Counted from the first letter of the stretch, positions 1-4,904 are shown. The stretch: DNA of 5,082 bases from Planctomycetaceae bacterium (GCA_031267635.1 JAIRYX010000348.1:1-5082), one strand, 5' to 3'. Notes: generated from the sequence alone by a model not told the origin. Made by a program: numbers and translations.

Positions 1-231
1 TTCAACAAGCGTGAATCCTAGCAATGAAGCGATAGTTTGGAGCGTTGCGTTGCGTTGCGTTGCGTTGCGTTGCGTTGCGTTGCGTTGCGTTGCGTTGCGT
101 TGCGTTGCGTTGCGTTGCGTTGCGTTGCGTTGCGTTGCGTTGCGTTGCGCATAATGTGTCCTTTCATTAAATTTTTTGTTTGAGTTCGCGATTTGCTTGA
201 CCATCATTTTATCGCAAATCGTATTGCTCAT
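1..231 (-). CDS. Prepilin-type (probably DUF1559 family) protein, N-terminal part only, with repeat-encoded leader
   Basis: The gene leaves the window at position 1. Read on the minus strand, the last residues before the edge are LQTIASLLGFTLVE, the canonical type IV prepilin cleavage/methylation motif (G before F+1, E at mature position 5). In Planctomycetota this motif usually opens a DUF1559 protein, an envelope-exposed pseudopilin-like family of unknown detailed function. The FTLVE frame is open back to ATG 231 (other in-frame ATGs at 207 and 204) and has a stop at 249-247. It runs through about 36 codons of (RNATQ)n from the 5-bp repeat. ATG 231 has AAGG directly against it, too close to be a good ribosome site, and would give a leader of 72 residues, far longer than usual. 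A better start, ATG 152 with AAAGGA six bases upstream, is out of frame by one repeat unit (see findings). The prepilin assignment is firm; the family assignment is inference, because the rest of the gene is not visible. Confidence 0.62.
   Translation of the reverse strand, partial: MSNTICDKMMVKQIANSNKKFNERTHYAQRNATQRNATQRNATQRNATQRNATQRNATQRNATLQTIASLLGFTLVE
42..149. repeat. Perfect pentanucleotide tandem repeat, (TTGCG) on +, about 21.6 copies
   Basis: An uninterrupted period-5 array of 108 bp ends exactly at position 149, where T is replaced by C. On the minus strand it reads CGCAA and begins directly after ATG 152. Five and three share no factor, so every reading frame cycles through the same five codons and encodes the same RNATQ repeat with no stop codon. 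A length change therefore alters the frame downstream but never truncates inside the array. Perfect arrays this long are typical of slipped-strand contingency loci. Confidence 0.98.
150..164 (-). promoter_or_regulatory. Shine-Dalgarno plus ATG directly before the repeat
   Basis: On the minus strand AAAGGA (164-159) lies six bases upstream of ATG (152-150), which is followed at once by the CGCAA array. This is the best translation start signal near the gene. With the present repeat length it reads 36 repeat codons, then SKLSLHC and a TAG at 20-18, so it does not reach the FTLVE motif. Loss of one repeat unit or gain of two would bring it into frame. Confidence 0.6.
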
Positions 232-273
232 CCTTAAAAGCAATTCCTATGCCAATGAGAAATTTCAATGTTT

Positions 274-354
274 TTTACTATTTTTCCAGCAAATATCACG
301 GCGTCGCCGTGATATTTAATAGTCTGCTGTGATATTTGCTGGAAAAATAGTAAA
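274..354. repeat. Nested palindrome with two competing stems
   Basis: Positions 274-299 are a perfect 26-bp inverted match to 329-354. The same left arm can instead pair locally: 291-303 is a perfect 13-bp inverted match to 305-317, with a single-base centre at 304. The shared core is AAATATCAC on the left and GTGATATTT twice on the right (309-317 and 329-337, 20 bp apart). It lies upstream of the minus-strand prepilin gene, in its leader or promoter region, and no gene overlaps it. It could be a dispersed palindromic (REP- or MITE-like) element, a bidirectional terminator, or an RNA with two alternative folds. There is no good T-run directly after the stems, so simple termination is not obvious. 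Confidence 0.85.
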
Positions 355-701
355 TTGAACAAATCCTTTTATTTCTATTTTCTACTCGGCGGCAACGCTG
401 CCTTCCAACCAACATAATAAAGACGTCTCCATTGACTGGTTATCCGAAAGATTTTACCATTGGGAACTCCTAAAAATCTCATTTTCAACAAATGTGACCG
501 TTGAAAAATAAAGGCGGCAATAGGAATCTTTTCCGATAAAGCAGTAACTATTCAGTTGCCTAGTGCGGATTTATTTGGCTTGGGTCACTGACGCCATCGT
601 TTTCTATTGCGGTTTCAAATATTGTTCCTCAAAAACGAAATCATCAGGAATTTTTCAAACTTAAAACCCTGACACGACATAACATAAGGTCTGAACTGGT
701 C
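355..701. other. Intergenic stretch without a convincing gene
   Basis: About 350 bp between the nested palindrome and the 3' end of the PAS-AraC gene. All frames are broken and no start with a ribosome site leads into a plausible protein. It contains one hairpin (482-507) and a short motif at 544-564 that recurs at 4713-4729. I see no RNA gene or mobile-element ends here. Confidence 0.6.
482..507. repeat. Hairpin with 8-bp stem
   Basis: TTTTCAAC (482-489) pairs with GTTGAAAA (500-507) around a 10-base loop. There is no clear T-tract directly after it on either strand, so a terminator role is uncertain. It may simply be a chance AT-rich stem. Confidence 0.4.
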
Positions 702-717
702 GGATAAACCTTTATCC
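702..717. repeat. 16-bp perfect palindrome over the stop codon of the regulator gene
   Basis: GGATAAA (702-708), CC, TTTATCC (711-717) forms a perfect 7-bp stem and includes the TAA stop of the minus-strand regulator (714-712). It lacks a following T-run, so it is at most a weak 3'-end structure or a protein-binding site. Confidence 0.45.
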
Positions 718-1464
718 TCTATCAGCAGTATAACGTTTACGAAATTCGAGTGGTTTGAGTCCAATGGCTTTTTTGAACTGCCGCGTGAAGAAGCTGCTAT
801 CATAAAAACCGGTATGCACGGCAATTTGCGTGATAGACAAATCGCTCTCCGCAAGAAGACGCATTGCGCTGTCGAGCCGCACGCGAAGAATGAATCCGCG
901 CGGCGTGCGTTTGAAATTTTGGAAAAAACGGCGTTCAAATTGACTGACCGATAAATATGTCATGGACGCAAGATCTTTCACGCTGATTTTTTCCGCGAAA
1001 TGCTCAAAAATATATTGAACGACTTTTTGCATTTCAAAGAGCGGTTTGTAAGTTTCTGTGGCTTTCAAATAATCCCGCATAACTCCTGAAACGCCGATAA
1101 TACTGCCGTCTTTGCCCTCAAGCGGAAATTTACTGGAAAGATACCAATGGTGTTCTTTTTGTTTATTTTCAACAATCCAAGGTTGATTTAAGATCGGCTG
1201 GCGAGTTTGTATCACTTTTCGGTCTTCTTCAAGATAACGAAAAGTCATCACCGGCGTAAAATAATCCGCGTCGTTTTTACCGACACAATCATTGGGATTA
1301 GGAATGTGAAGAAATGCGCGTAACGAGGAATTCATCCAAATGAATTTTCCTTCGCAGTCTTTGATGAAAAAATACACATCGGAATCATATTCAAAAAAAC
1401 TTAAAAAACCATACAATGAACCAATGTTTGCCAGAAAATATTCTTGAATTTGCTGCGGTAACAT
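712..1464 (-). CDS. PAS-domain AraC/XylS-family transcriptional regulator
   Basis: A 250-residue one-component regulator. Residues about 28-130 look like a PAS sensor: a hydrophobic DVYFFIKDCEGKFIWMNSS start, a GKNDADYF segment, and the closing strands ending GVSGVMRDYLKATE. A linker helix leads to an AraC-type double helix-turn-helix at about 161-246. Its first HTH contains VKDLASMTYLSVSQFERRF; the second contains SITQIAVHTGFYDSSFFTRQF and the family signature GLKPLEFRKRY. Such proteins bind DNA as a response to a ligand, or to redox state through a cofactor; the ligand here is unknown. I chose ATG 1464 because GGGAG sits just upstream at good spacing. ATGs at 1482 and 1497 would add up to 11 residues (start MYFFCMTGEDF) and lack a comparable site. 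It is divergent from the lipoprotein gene, a usual arrangement for AraC-type control of the neighbour. The family assignment is strong; the target is inferred. Confidence 0.93.
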   Translation of the reverse strand: MLPQQIQEYFLANIGSLYGFLSFFEYDSDVYFFIKDCEGKFIWMNSSLRAFLHIPNPNDCVGKNDADYFTPVMTFRYLEEDRKVIQTRQPILNQPWIVENKQKEHHWYLSSKFPLEGKDGSIIGVSGVMRDYLKATETYKPLFEMQKVVQYIFEHFAEKISVKDLASMTYLSVSQFERRFFQNFKRTPRGFILRVRLDSAMRLLAESDLSITQIAVHTGFYDSSFFTRQFKKAIGLKPLEFRKRYTADRG

Positions 1465-1517
1465 AAAATCTTCTCCCGTCATGCAGAAAAAATACAAAAT
1501 TTTGCTTAATAAATACT

Positions 1518-1526
1518 ATTATAGCA
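1518..1526 (-). promoter_or_regulatory. Extended -10 promoter of the regulator gene
   Basis: On the minus strand TGC is followed by a perfect TATAAT (1523-1518), an extended -10 element. Transcription would begin near 1510, giving a leader of about 46 bases before ATG 1464. No good -35 box is visible, which fits an extended -10 or activator-dependent promoter. It lies within 15 bp of the opposing promoter. Confidence 0.5.
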
Positions 1527-1536
1527 CAATAGGTTT

Positions 1537-1545
1537 TGTTATAAT
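1537..1545 (+). promoter_or_regulatory. Extended -10 promoter of the lipoprotein gene
   Basis: TGT followed by a perfect TATAAT (1540-1545). Transcription would begin near 1552, which argues that the ATG at 1552 is not used and that translation begins at 1594. The -35 region is poor. The two back-to-back promoters share the short interval 1518-1545, a natural place for the AraC-type regulator to bind. Confidence 0.5.
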
Positions 1546-1593
1546 TAGTTTATGTTAATTGTATTTCGTGTAAAAGTCCAGCAACAAACGATT

Positions 1594-2085
1594 ATGAAAA
1601 CGAGAAAAATTTTGTTGACAGGTGTAACTGTCGTTTTATGTCTGTTATTTTCTGTCGGCTGTGCAGAGCCGAAACCGGAAGGAATGCCGCAATTGTATCC
1701 GGTCACGCTAACATTTCAGCAAGAGGGAAAGCCGCTTACGGAAGCGTCAATTCGATTACTGCCGCAATTTCCTTGTACTTGGTTTTCAGGCGGAAGTACC
1801 GATACAAATGGTCGTGCAAAGTTAGTAACACACGGAAAGTATAACGGAATTCCAGCAGGGAAATATAAAATTTGCGTCGATAAATTTTATTCGGACGGCG
1901 AACTCCCTTCAATGGATCCTAATAAAACAACCAAACCAATGGTTCATTACAACCTTGTGGAAACTCAATATACACTGCCCGATAAAACGCCTTTGGAAAT
2001 TGAAGTCAAGAAAGGACAAAACAGTTTTTCGCCGTTTGATTTAGGAAAAGCTGTAAAAGAACAACTTAAAAGACCGGGAACGTAA
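1594..2085 (+). CDS. Small secreted lipoprotein with carboxypeptidase-regulatory-like beta-sandwich fold
   Basis: A 163-residue protein starting MKTRKILLTG: a basic n-region, a hydrophobic core and a lipobox-like SVGC with the acyl-acceptor cysteine at residue 23 (Ser at -3 is less usual). After the cysteine comes a short AEPKPEG spacer. The rest resembles the small planctomycete lipoproteins with a transthyretin/carboxypeptidase-regulatory-like fold: PVTLTFQQEGKPLTEASIRL (36-55), then STDTNGRA (68-75), then NGIPAGKYKI (84-93). That order, new-value strand, D-x-x-G-x-A turn and P-A-G-x-Y strand, is the family pattern. An in-frame ATG at 1552 adds 14 residues before the signal peptide and is probably at or before the transcription start, so 1594 is preferred although no clear Shine-Dalgarno precedes it. 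It lies 117 bp upstream of the DUF1559 leader start and may be co-transcribed with it. A substrate or partner is not known. Confidence 0.85.
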   Translation: MKTRKILLTGVTVVLCLLFSVGCAEPKPEGMPQLYPVTLTFQQEGKPLTEASIRLLPQFPCTWFSGGSTDTNGRAKLVTHGKYNGIPAGKYKICVDKFYSDGELPSMDPNKTTKPMVHYNLVETQYTLPDKTPLEIEVKKGQNSFSPFDLGKAVKEQLKRPGT

Positions 2086-2100
2086 AAAAAGATTGTATTA

Positions 2101-2128
2101 TTGCTTTGTGTTATAGAAAATAGATATT
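2101..2128 (+). promoter_or_regulatory. Weak candidate promoter before the DUF1559 gene
   Basis: TTGCTT (2101-2106), 16 bases, then GATATT (2123-2128) is a possible sigma-70-like pair in a very AT-rich spacer. AATACAAT occurs twice a little downstream (from about 2137). Read-through from the lipoprotein gene is equally possible; no terminator is visible between the genes. Confidence 0.25.
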
Positions 2129-2192
2129 ACAAATAATAAATACAATAAAATACAATGAGATTTAACCTATTTTAATCAACTTTTCAACTCAT

Positions 2193-2271
2193 GAGGTAAA
2201 GTATGACGAAAGCTAAAAAACATGATAAAATAATGTTAAAATGGACAACGGGGGGGGGGTGGACACTTTAA
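2193..2271 (+). other. Shine-Dalgarno-linked prepilin leader start, out of frame at present
   Basis: GAGGT (2193-2197) lies five bases before ATG 2203. This start gives MTKAKKHDKIMLKW, a lysine-rich n-region just as expected for a prepilin leader, then TTGGG from the G-tract. At G10 it continues WTL and stops at TAA 2269-2271. With G11 or G8 it would join the FTLVE frame without a stop, giving a 26-residue leader before the cleavage site. A second ATG in this frame is at 2233. I infer that this is the authentic start and that the present sequence is an OFF phase or contains an indel. Confidence 0.65.
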
Positions 2272-3365
2272 CTCTTGCATTTACCCTTGTTGAACTACTG
2301 GTAGTCATTGCCATTATCGGTATTTTGATTGCCTTGTTGCTTCCGGCGGTTCAAGCCGCGCGCGAAGCGGCACGAAGAATGCAGTGTAGCAACAAAGTTA
2401 AACAAATCAGTTTGGCGTTGCACAATCATCACGACGCACGCAATGCGTTTCCACCCGGAAGCGACAATTTCGGCGGACGTTTTGCGGACGCTACGGTCAG
2501 CGCGTCAGTCCATCTAATGCCGTATCTCGAAATGAACTCGCTTTATGAAGCGATACAAGCTCGAAGCGGCATGACCGGCACAAGCGGCGGCGCACCTTGG
2601 AACGTATTAGAAGTGTCTCAATCGGATGCGCTTTCGACGTTCATTTGCGCTTCCAATGGAAACACGGGCAAAACAAGTCCGGGCGATTCGGCTTACGGAG
2701 ATCGCCTTGTTCCGCCGAATAATTATGTTTACAGTTTAGGCGACGGACTTTGGACGCAAGGTTCCGCGCGAGGTACAGCGCAACATCAGCAAAGTTATGT
2801 TCGCGGGATGTTTTATCGAGATGACGCAAAAACATTTGGTTCGTGCGTTGATGGTTCCAGTAACACGGTGGGAATCAGTGAATGCCGTTCTCCCTCGCAA
2901 TATCAGGGACAAGAAGTGGGAGCGAGCGTCGCTATGCACAACGCGATTTGGGGAGGAACGGCACACGGGCTTCCCGCAAATTGTTTGACGCTTCCGCGCG
3001 AAGGCGGCGATCCGAAACGTTTCCCCGCCGCAAATCAGACGTCCAGTTTTCGTGGAATCATGGTGACAATGGGATGGTCGGACGCGAATGGTTTCACAAC
3101 GTTGACGCCGCCGAATTCGCCGCTTTGTCAATATGGTTCTAACAGGAACGATTGGGGAGTTTTACCGCCTGCCAGTAATCACACCAGCGGAGTGAATGTC
3201 GGGATGATGGACGGTTCCGTGCAATTTATTTCCGATACAATCAATTGCGATTTGAATAACACAGACGGTACGCCAAAACTTGCCGTTGCAACGGGACCGA
3301 GTCCATTTGGAGTTTGGGGCGCGTTAGGATCTCCCGGCGGCGGAGAAGCACAAGGACTTCCGTGA
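2241..3365 (+). CDS. DUF1559 prepilin-like protein (type IV pilin N-terminus)
   Basis: 374 residues as read from ATG 2241. The prepilin motif is TLA|FTLVELLVVIAIIG, with F14 as mature +1 and E18 as the conserved Glu+5. It is followed by a hydrophobic helix and LLPAVQAAREAARRMQCSN, the hallmark start of planctomycete DUF1559 proteins. The globular part carries NAFPPGS and ends with the family's closing pattern NHTSGVNVGMMDGSVQFI (313-330) and a GVWGALGS tail, so the protein is full length. These proteins are predicted to be cut by prepilin peptidase and anchored or assembled in the envelope; their function is not established. ATG 2241 has no Shine-Dalgarno and gives MDNGGGVDTLTLA, which lacks the usual basic n-region. 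The better start, ATG 2203 with GAGGT, is split from this frame by the G10 tract. The real gene is probably 2203-3365, with frame set by tract length. Confidence 0.92.
   Translation: MDNGGGVDTLTLAFTLVELLVVIAIIGILIALLLPAVQAAREAARRMQCSNKVKQISLALHNHHDARNAFPPGSDNFGGRFADATVSASVHLMPYLEMNSLYEAIQARSGMTGTSGGAPWNVLEVSQSDALSTFICASNGNTGKTSPGDSAYGDRLVPPNNYVYSLGDGLWTQGSARGTAQHQQSYVRGMFYRDDAKTFGSCVDGSSNTVGISECRSPSQYQGQEVGASVAMHNAIWGGTAHGLPANCLTLPREGGDPKRFPAANQTSSFRGIMVTMGWSDANGFTTLTPPNSPLCQYGSNRNDWGVLPPASNHTSGVNVGMMDGSVQFISDTINCDLNNTDGTPKLAVATGPSPFGVWGALGSPGGGEAQGLP
2250..2259 (+). repeat. G10 homopolymer in the prepilin leader
   Basis: Ten consecutive G lie between ATG 2203 / ATG 2241 and the FTLVE codons at 2280. 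All frames across it read glycine, without a stop. Poly-G tracts of about this length are classic slipped-strand mutation sites in bacteria and are also prone to sequencing error. G10 puts ATG 2203 out of frame; G11 or G8 puts it in frame. Confidence 0.95.
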
Positions 3366-3383
3366 TAATAGAATAATTTTACG

Positions 3384-3449
3384 CTCCACGAAACAACGCG
3401 AAAAAAATACGAAAATATGTTATCATGGAATTTCGCGGCTTTCGTGGAG
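3384..3449. repeat. Imperfect inverted repeat between the DUF1559 and DUF1080 genes
   Basis: CTCCACGAAA (3384-3393) pairs with TTTCGTGGAG (3440-3449), and after a small internal loop CGCGAAA (3397-3403) pairs with TTTCGCG (3431-3437). This leaves a 27-base AT-rich loop. The sequence begins 18 bases after the DUF1559 stop and no T-run follows it, so a factor-independent terminator is not obvious. The CACGAAA/TTTCGTG arms resemble intergenic palindromes I have the impression are common in Planctomycetota; I cannot verify that here. It may alternatively be an operator around the promoter candidate in its loop. Confidence 0.7.
3418..3426 (+). promoter_or_regulatory. Candidate extended -10 for the DUF1080 gene
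   Basis: TGT followed by TATCAT (3421-3426), five of six matches to TATAAT with the TG extension. It lies in the loop of the inverted repeat, and transcription from about 3433 would give a leader of about 73 bases. No clear -35 box is present. Confidence 0.3.
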
Positions 3450-3505
3450 TATGAATCACACTTTTTGAAAACTAAAAACCAATTTTTTTAGAAATGAGAA
3501 TAACA

Positions 3506-4228
3506 ATGAAAACAATTTCAACTTTGATTGTTGCTTGTTTATGCATTGTTCCGTTATTTGCCGACGACAAATCGACTGAGAAATCAGCGGACGACGGCTT
3601 CAAGTCGATTTTCAACGGAACGGATTTGACCGGTTGGGAAGGCGTTCCCGATGGTTGGAGTGTAGAAAACGGCAACATTGTCGCGGAAAGCACGCCGGAC
3701 AAACCGTGCAAGCAGGCACATTACCTGTATTGGAAGGGCGGCGAACCGGATAATTTTCATCTTAAATTGTCGTTCCGCTTGCAGGGAAACGGCAATTCCG
3801 GCATTCAGTTTCGGAGTGAAAAGCGTCCGAACTGGGACACGTATGGTTATCAAGCCGACGTGGACGCAAGCGGACAATGGACGGGCTGTTTGTTTCATCA
3901 CAAACGAGCCGCCGTTGTCAAACGCGGATTTGAAGGCACAATTGATGCGGACGGCACAACGCATTTCAAACAGTTTGCTGATCCTGCGGAGTTGATAAAA
4001 ATCTATAAACCCGGCGACTGGAATGATTATGAAATCATCGCGGATGGACATGACATTACGCTTTTAATCAACGGAAAAAAGATGTGTCAGGTGAATGACC
4101 ATCACGCGACTGAAGCGGCAACATCAGGAATTATCGCCTTACAAATGCACCCAGGCCCGCCGATGAAAATCGAATTTAAAAATATTCAATTGAAAAATAT
4201 AACCGCTCGCAATGTTGACCGTAAATGA
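3506..4228 (+). CDS. Secreted DUF1080 / 3-keto-disaccharide hydrolase-family protein
   Basis: 240 residues from ATG 3506. Residues 1-19 are a Sec signal peptide, MKTISTLIVACLCIVPLFA, with cleavage predicted before D20. The rest is one DUF1080 domain (PF06439, a concanavalin/LamG-like beta-sandwich). It opens with GFKSIFNGTDLTGWEG (31-46), has GNSGIQFRS (96-104) and YGYQADVD (112-119), and closes with GIIALQMHPGPP (208-219) and EFKNIQLK (223-230), the usual order and length for the family. Members act on 3-keto-glycosides, sugars oxidised at C3, outside the cytoplasm; the exact substrate here cannot be told. An in-frame ATG at 3494 would add MRIT; I prefer 3506 because GAGAA lies seven bases upstream and none precedes 3494. 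The gene stands 140 bp after the DUF1559 gene, probably with its own promoter. The last 17 bases overlap the next short ORF. Confidence 0.9.
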   Translation: MKTISTLIVACLCIVPLFADDKSTEKSADDGFKSIFNGTDLTGWEGVPDGWSVENGNIVAESTPDKPCKQAHYLYWKGGEPDNFHLKLSFRLQGNGNSGIQFRSEKRPNWDTYGYQADVDASGQWTGCLFHHKRAAVVKRGFEGTIDADGTTHFKQFADPAELIKIYKPGDWNDYEIIADGHDITLLINGKKMCQVNDHHATEAATSGIIALQMHPGPPMKIEFKNIQLKNITARNVDRK

Positions 4229-4457
4229 TTTAGTAATCGTTCACGCGGTTTTACTCCTTCACGGCAATTATACTTTAAAAATTCCAGAAGCTGGACACGC
4301 AAGCACTTGGCTCACGCGCGGAATTTTGTCTATGACGACACTTAATATCCGCGCCGTGTCGGTTTGTTTCGCCGCGATTATCGAGGGCTTGCGTTCCATT
4401 TATCACACGGAACGGTTGCTGGAGGAGCTAGGGCAAAAGCAGGAAAACGCAAAATAA
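4212..4457 (+). CDS. Hypothetical 81-residue protein or gene remnant
   Basis: I do not recognise this one. It starts inside the end of the DUF1080 gene (17-base overlap, different frame), with no Shine-Dalgarno and a stop (4200-4202) only nine bases upstream. If it is translated, it depends on coupling. The protein begins hydrophobic (LVIVHAVLLLHG). It then has IPEAGHASTWLTRGILSMTT, a helical VSVCFAAIIEGLRSIYHTERL segment and a charged end, LLEELGQKQENAK. The second half looks more protein-like than a random frame (amphipathic helices, few rare residues), so it could be the 3' end of a gene whose front has been lost, with 4332 ATG as another possible start. The base composition rises in GC here compared with the spacer that follows. 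Chance is a real alternative. Confidence 0.35.
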   Translation: MLTVNDLVIVHAVLLLHGNYTLKIPEAGHASTWLTRGILSMTTLNIRAVSVCFAAIIEGLRSIYHTERLLEELGQKQENAK

Positions 4458-4740
4458 GATTTTTTGTAATCATTCGCGAACGCCAAAAGAGACGCGACCA
4501 CAATCCGTGCCTAAATCGGACTCGAACAAAGCCATGTGGTTACCAAATAGCCAATTTTAATTGCCGAAGAGCCGATTTTTCGGTTTGAGATCAGTTTTTT
4601 TCTCGTTTTCACTAAACTGTTTATTGATTGGAGCCTCCAAACCTCCGCTTTGAGAATAGTGCATAAATGAAATAACAGTGTAGAGATTTTCCCTGTGAAA
4701 AGTACCAAAATCGTAACTATTCACCTAGTACCCAAACATG
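4458..4740. other. Intergenic stretch without a convincing gene
   Basis: About 280 bp with broken frames on both strands. Visible are a short CCGA/TCGG hairpin (4572-4583) a little before T7 (4594-4600), which is too loosely spaced to be a confident terminator, and a weak tRNA-like resemblance on the minus strand that I reject. The motif at 4713-4729 repeats one at 544-564. Confidence 0.5.
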
Positions 4741-4808
4741 ATTGTATTTGTGGAAATAATGGTTTATATGTCGAATATTATAACATTATTTCTTTCCACA
4801 AATACAAT
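4741..4808. repeat. 68-bp inverted-repeat element
   Basis: ATTGTATTTGTGG (4741-4753) is perfectly inverted at 4796-4808. The stem continues with AAATAATG (4754-4761) against 4784-4791, with four unpaired bases (4792-4795) on the right side only. The loop is about 22 bases. The 21 paired positions form a strong hairpin. No target-site duplication is evident at its ends and no ORF lies inside. It could be a miniature inverted-repeat element, a transcription end structure for both sides, or a binding site. Confidence 0.85.
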
Positions 4809-4904
4809 TAGTGTATAGATACTAGTGGATTGATATGTTACAAAAAATCAATCAAGCTCCCATGTCACAACTTGGAGTTGTAGCTTCATTAATATAAGGT
4901 CATG

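Noticed and set aside
42..149. CRISPR array
   Set aside because: The units are 5 bp and contiguous, with no spacers.
615..938. 107-residue minus-strand ORF overlapping the regulator
   Set aside because: It is a shadow in another frame of the PAS-AraC gene, which has far stronger support.
1552..1593. Upstream start of the lipoprotein (ATG 1552)
   Set aside because: It would place 14 residues before a complete lipoprotein signal peptide, and it falls at the predicted transcription start.
2736..3131. Arg- and His-rich minus-strand ORF inside the DUF1559 gene
   Set aside because: It lies wholly within a well-supported gene on the other strand and has no start signal.
4499..4549. tRNA-Thr-like 3' half on the minus strand (TTGGTAA like an anticodon loop, then TTCGAGTCC like a T-loop)
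   Set aside because: The T-stem has mismatches, the anticodon stem does not pair, and no matching 5' half or acceptor stem is found. It could be a decayed tRNA or attachment-site fragment, but chance is as likely.
4511..4708. 65-residue minus-strand ORF
   Set aside because: No ribosome site, no recognisable domain, and composition like the surrounding spacer.
4741..4808. Complete insertion sequence
   Set aside because: Only 68 bp with no transposase and no clear target duplication; kept as an inverted repeat only.
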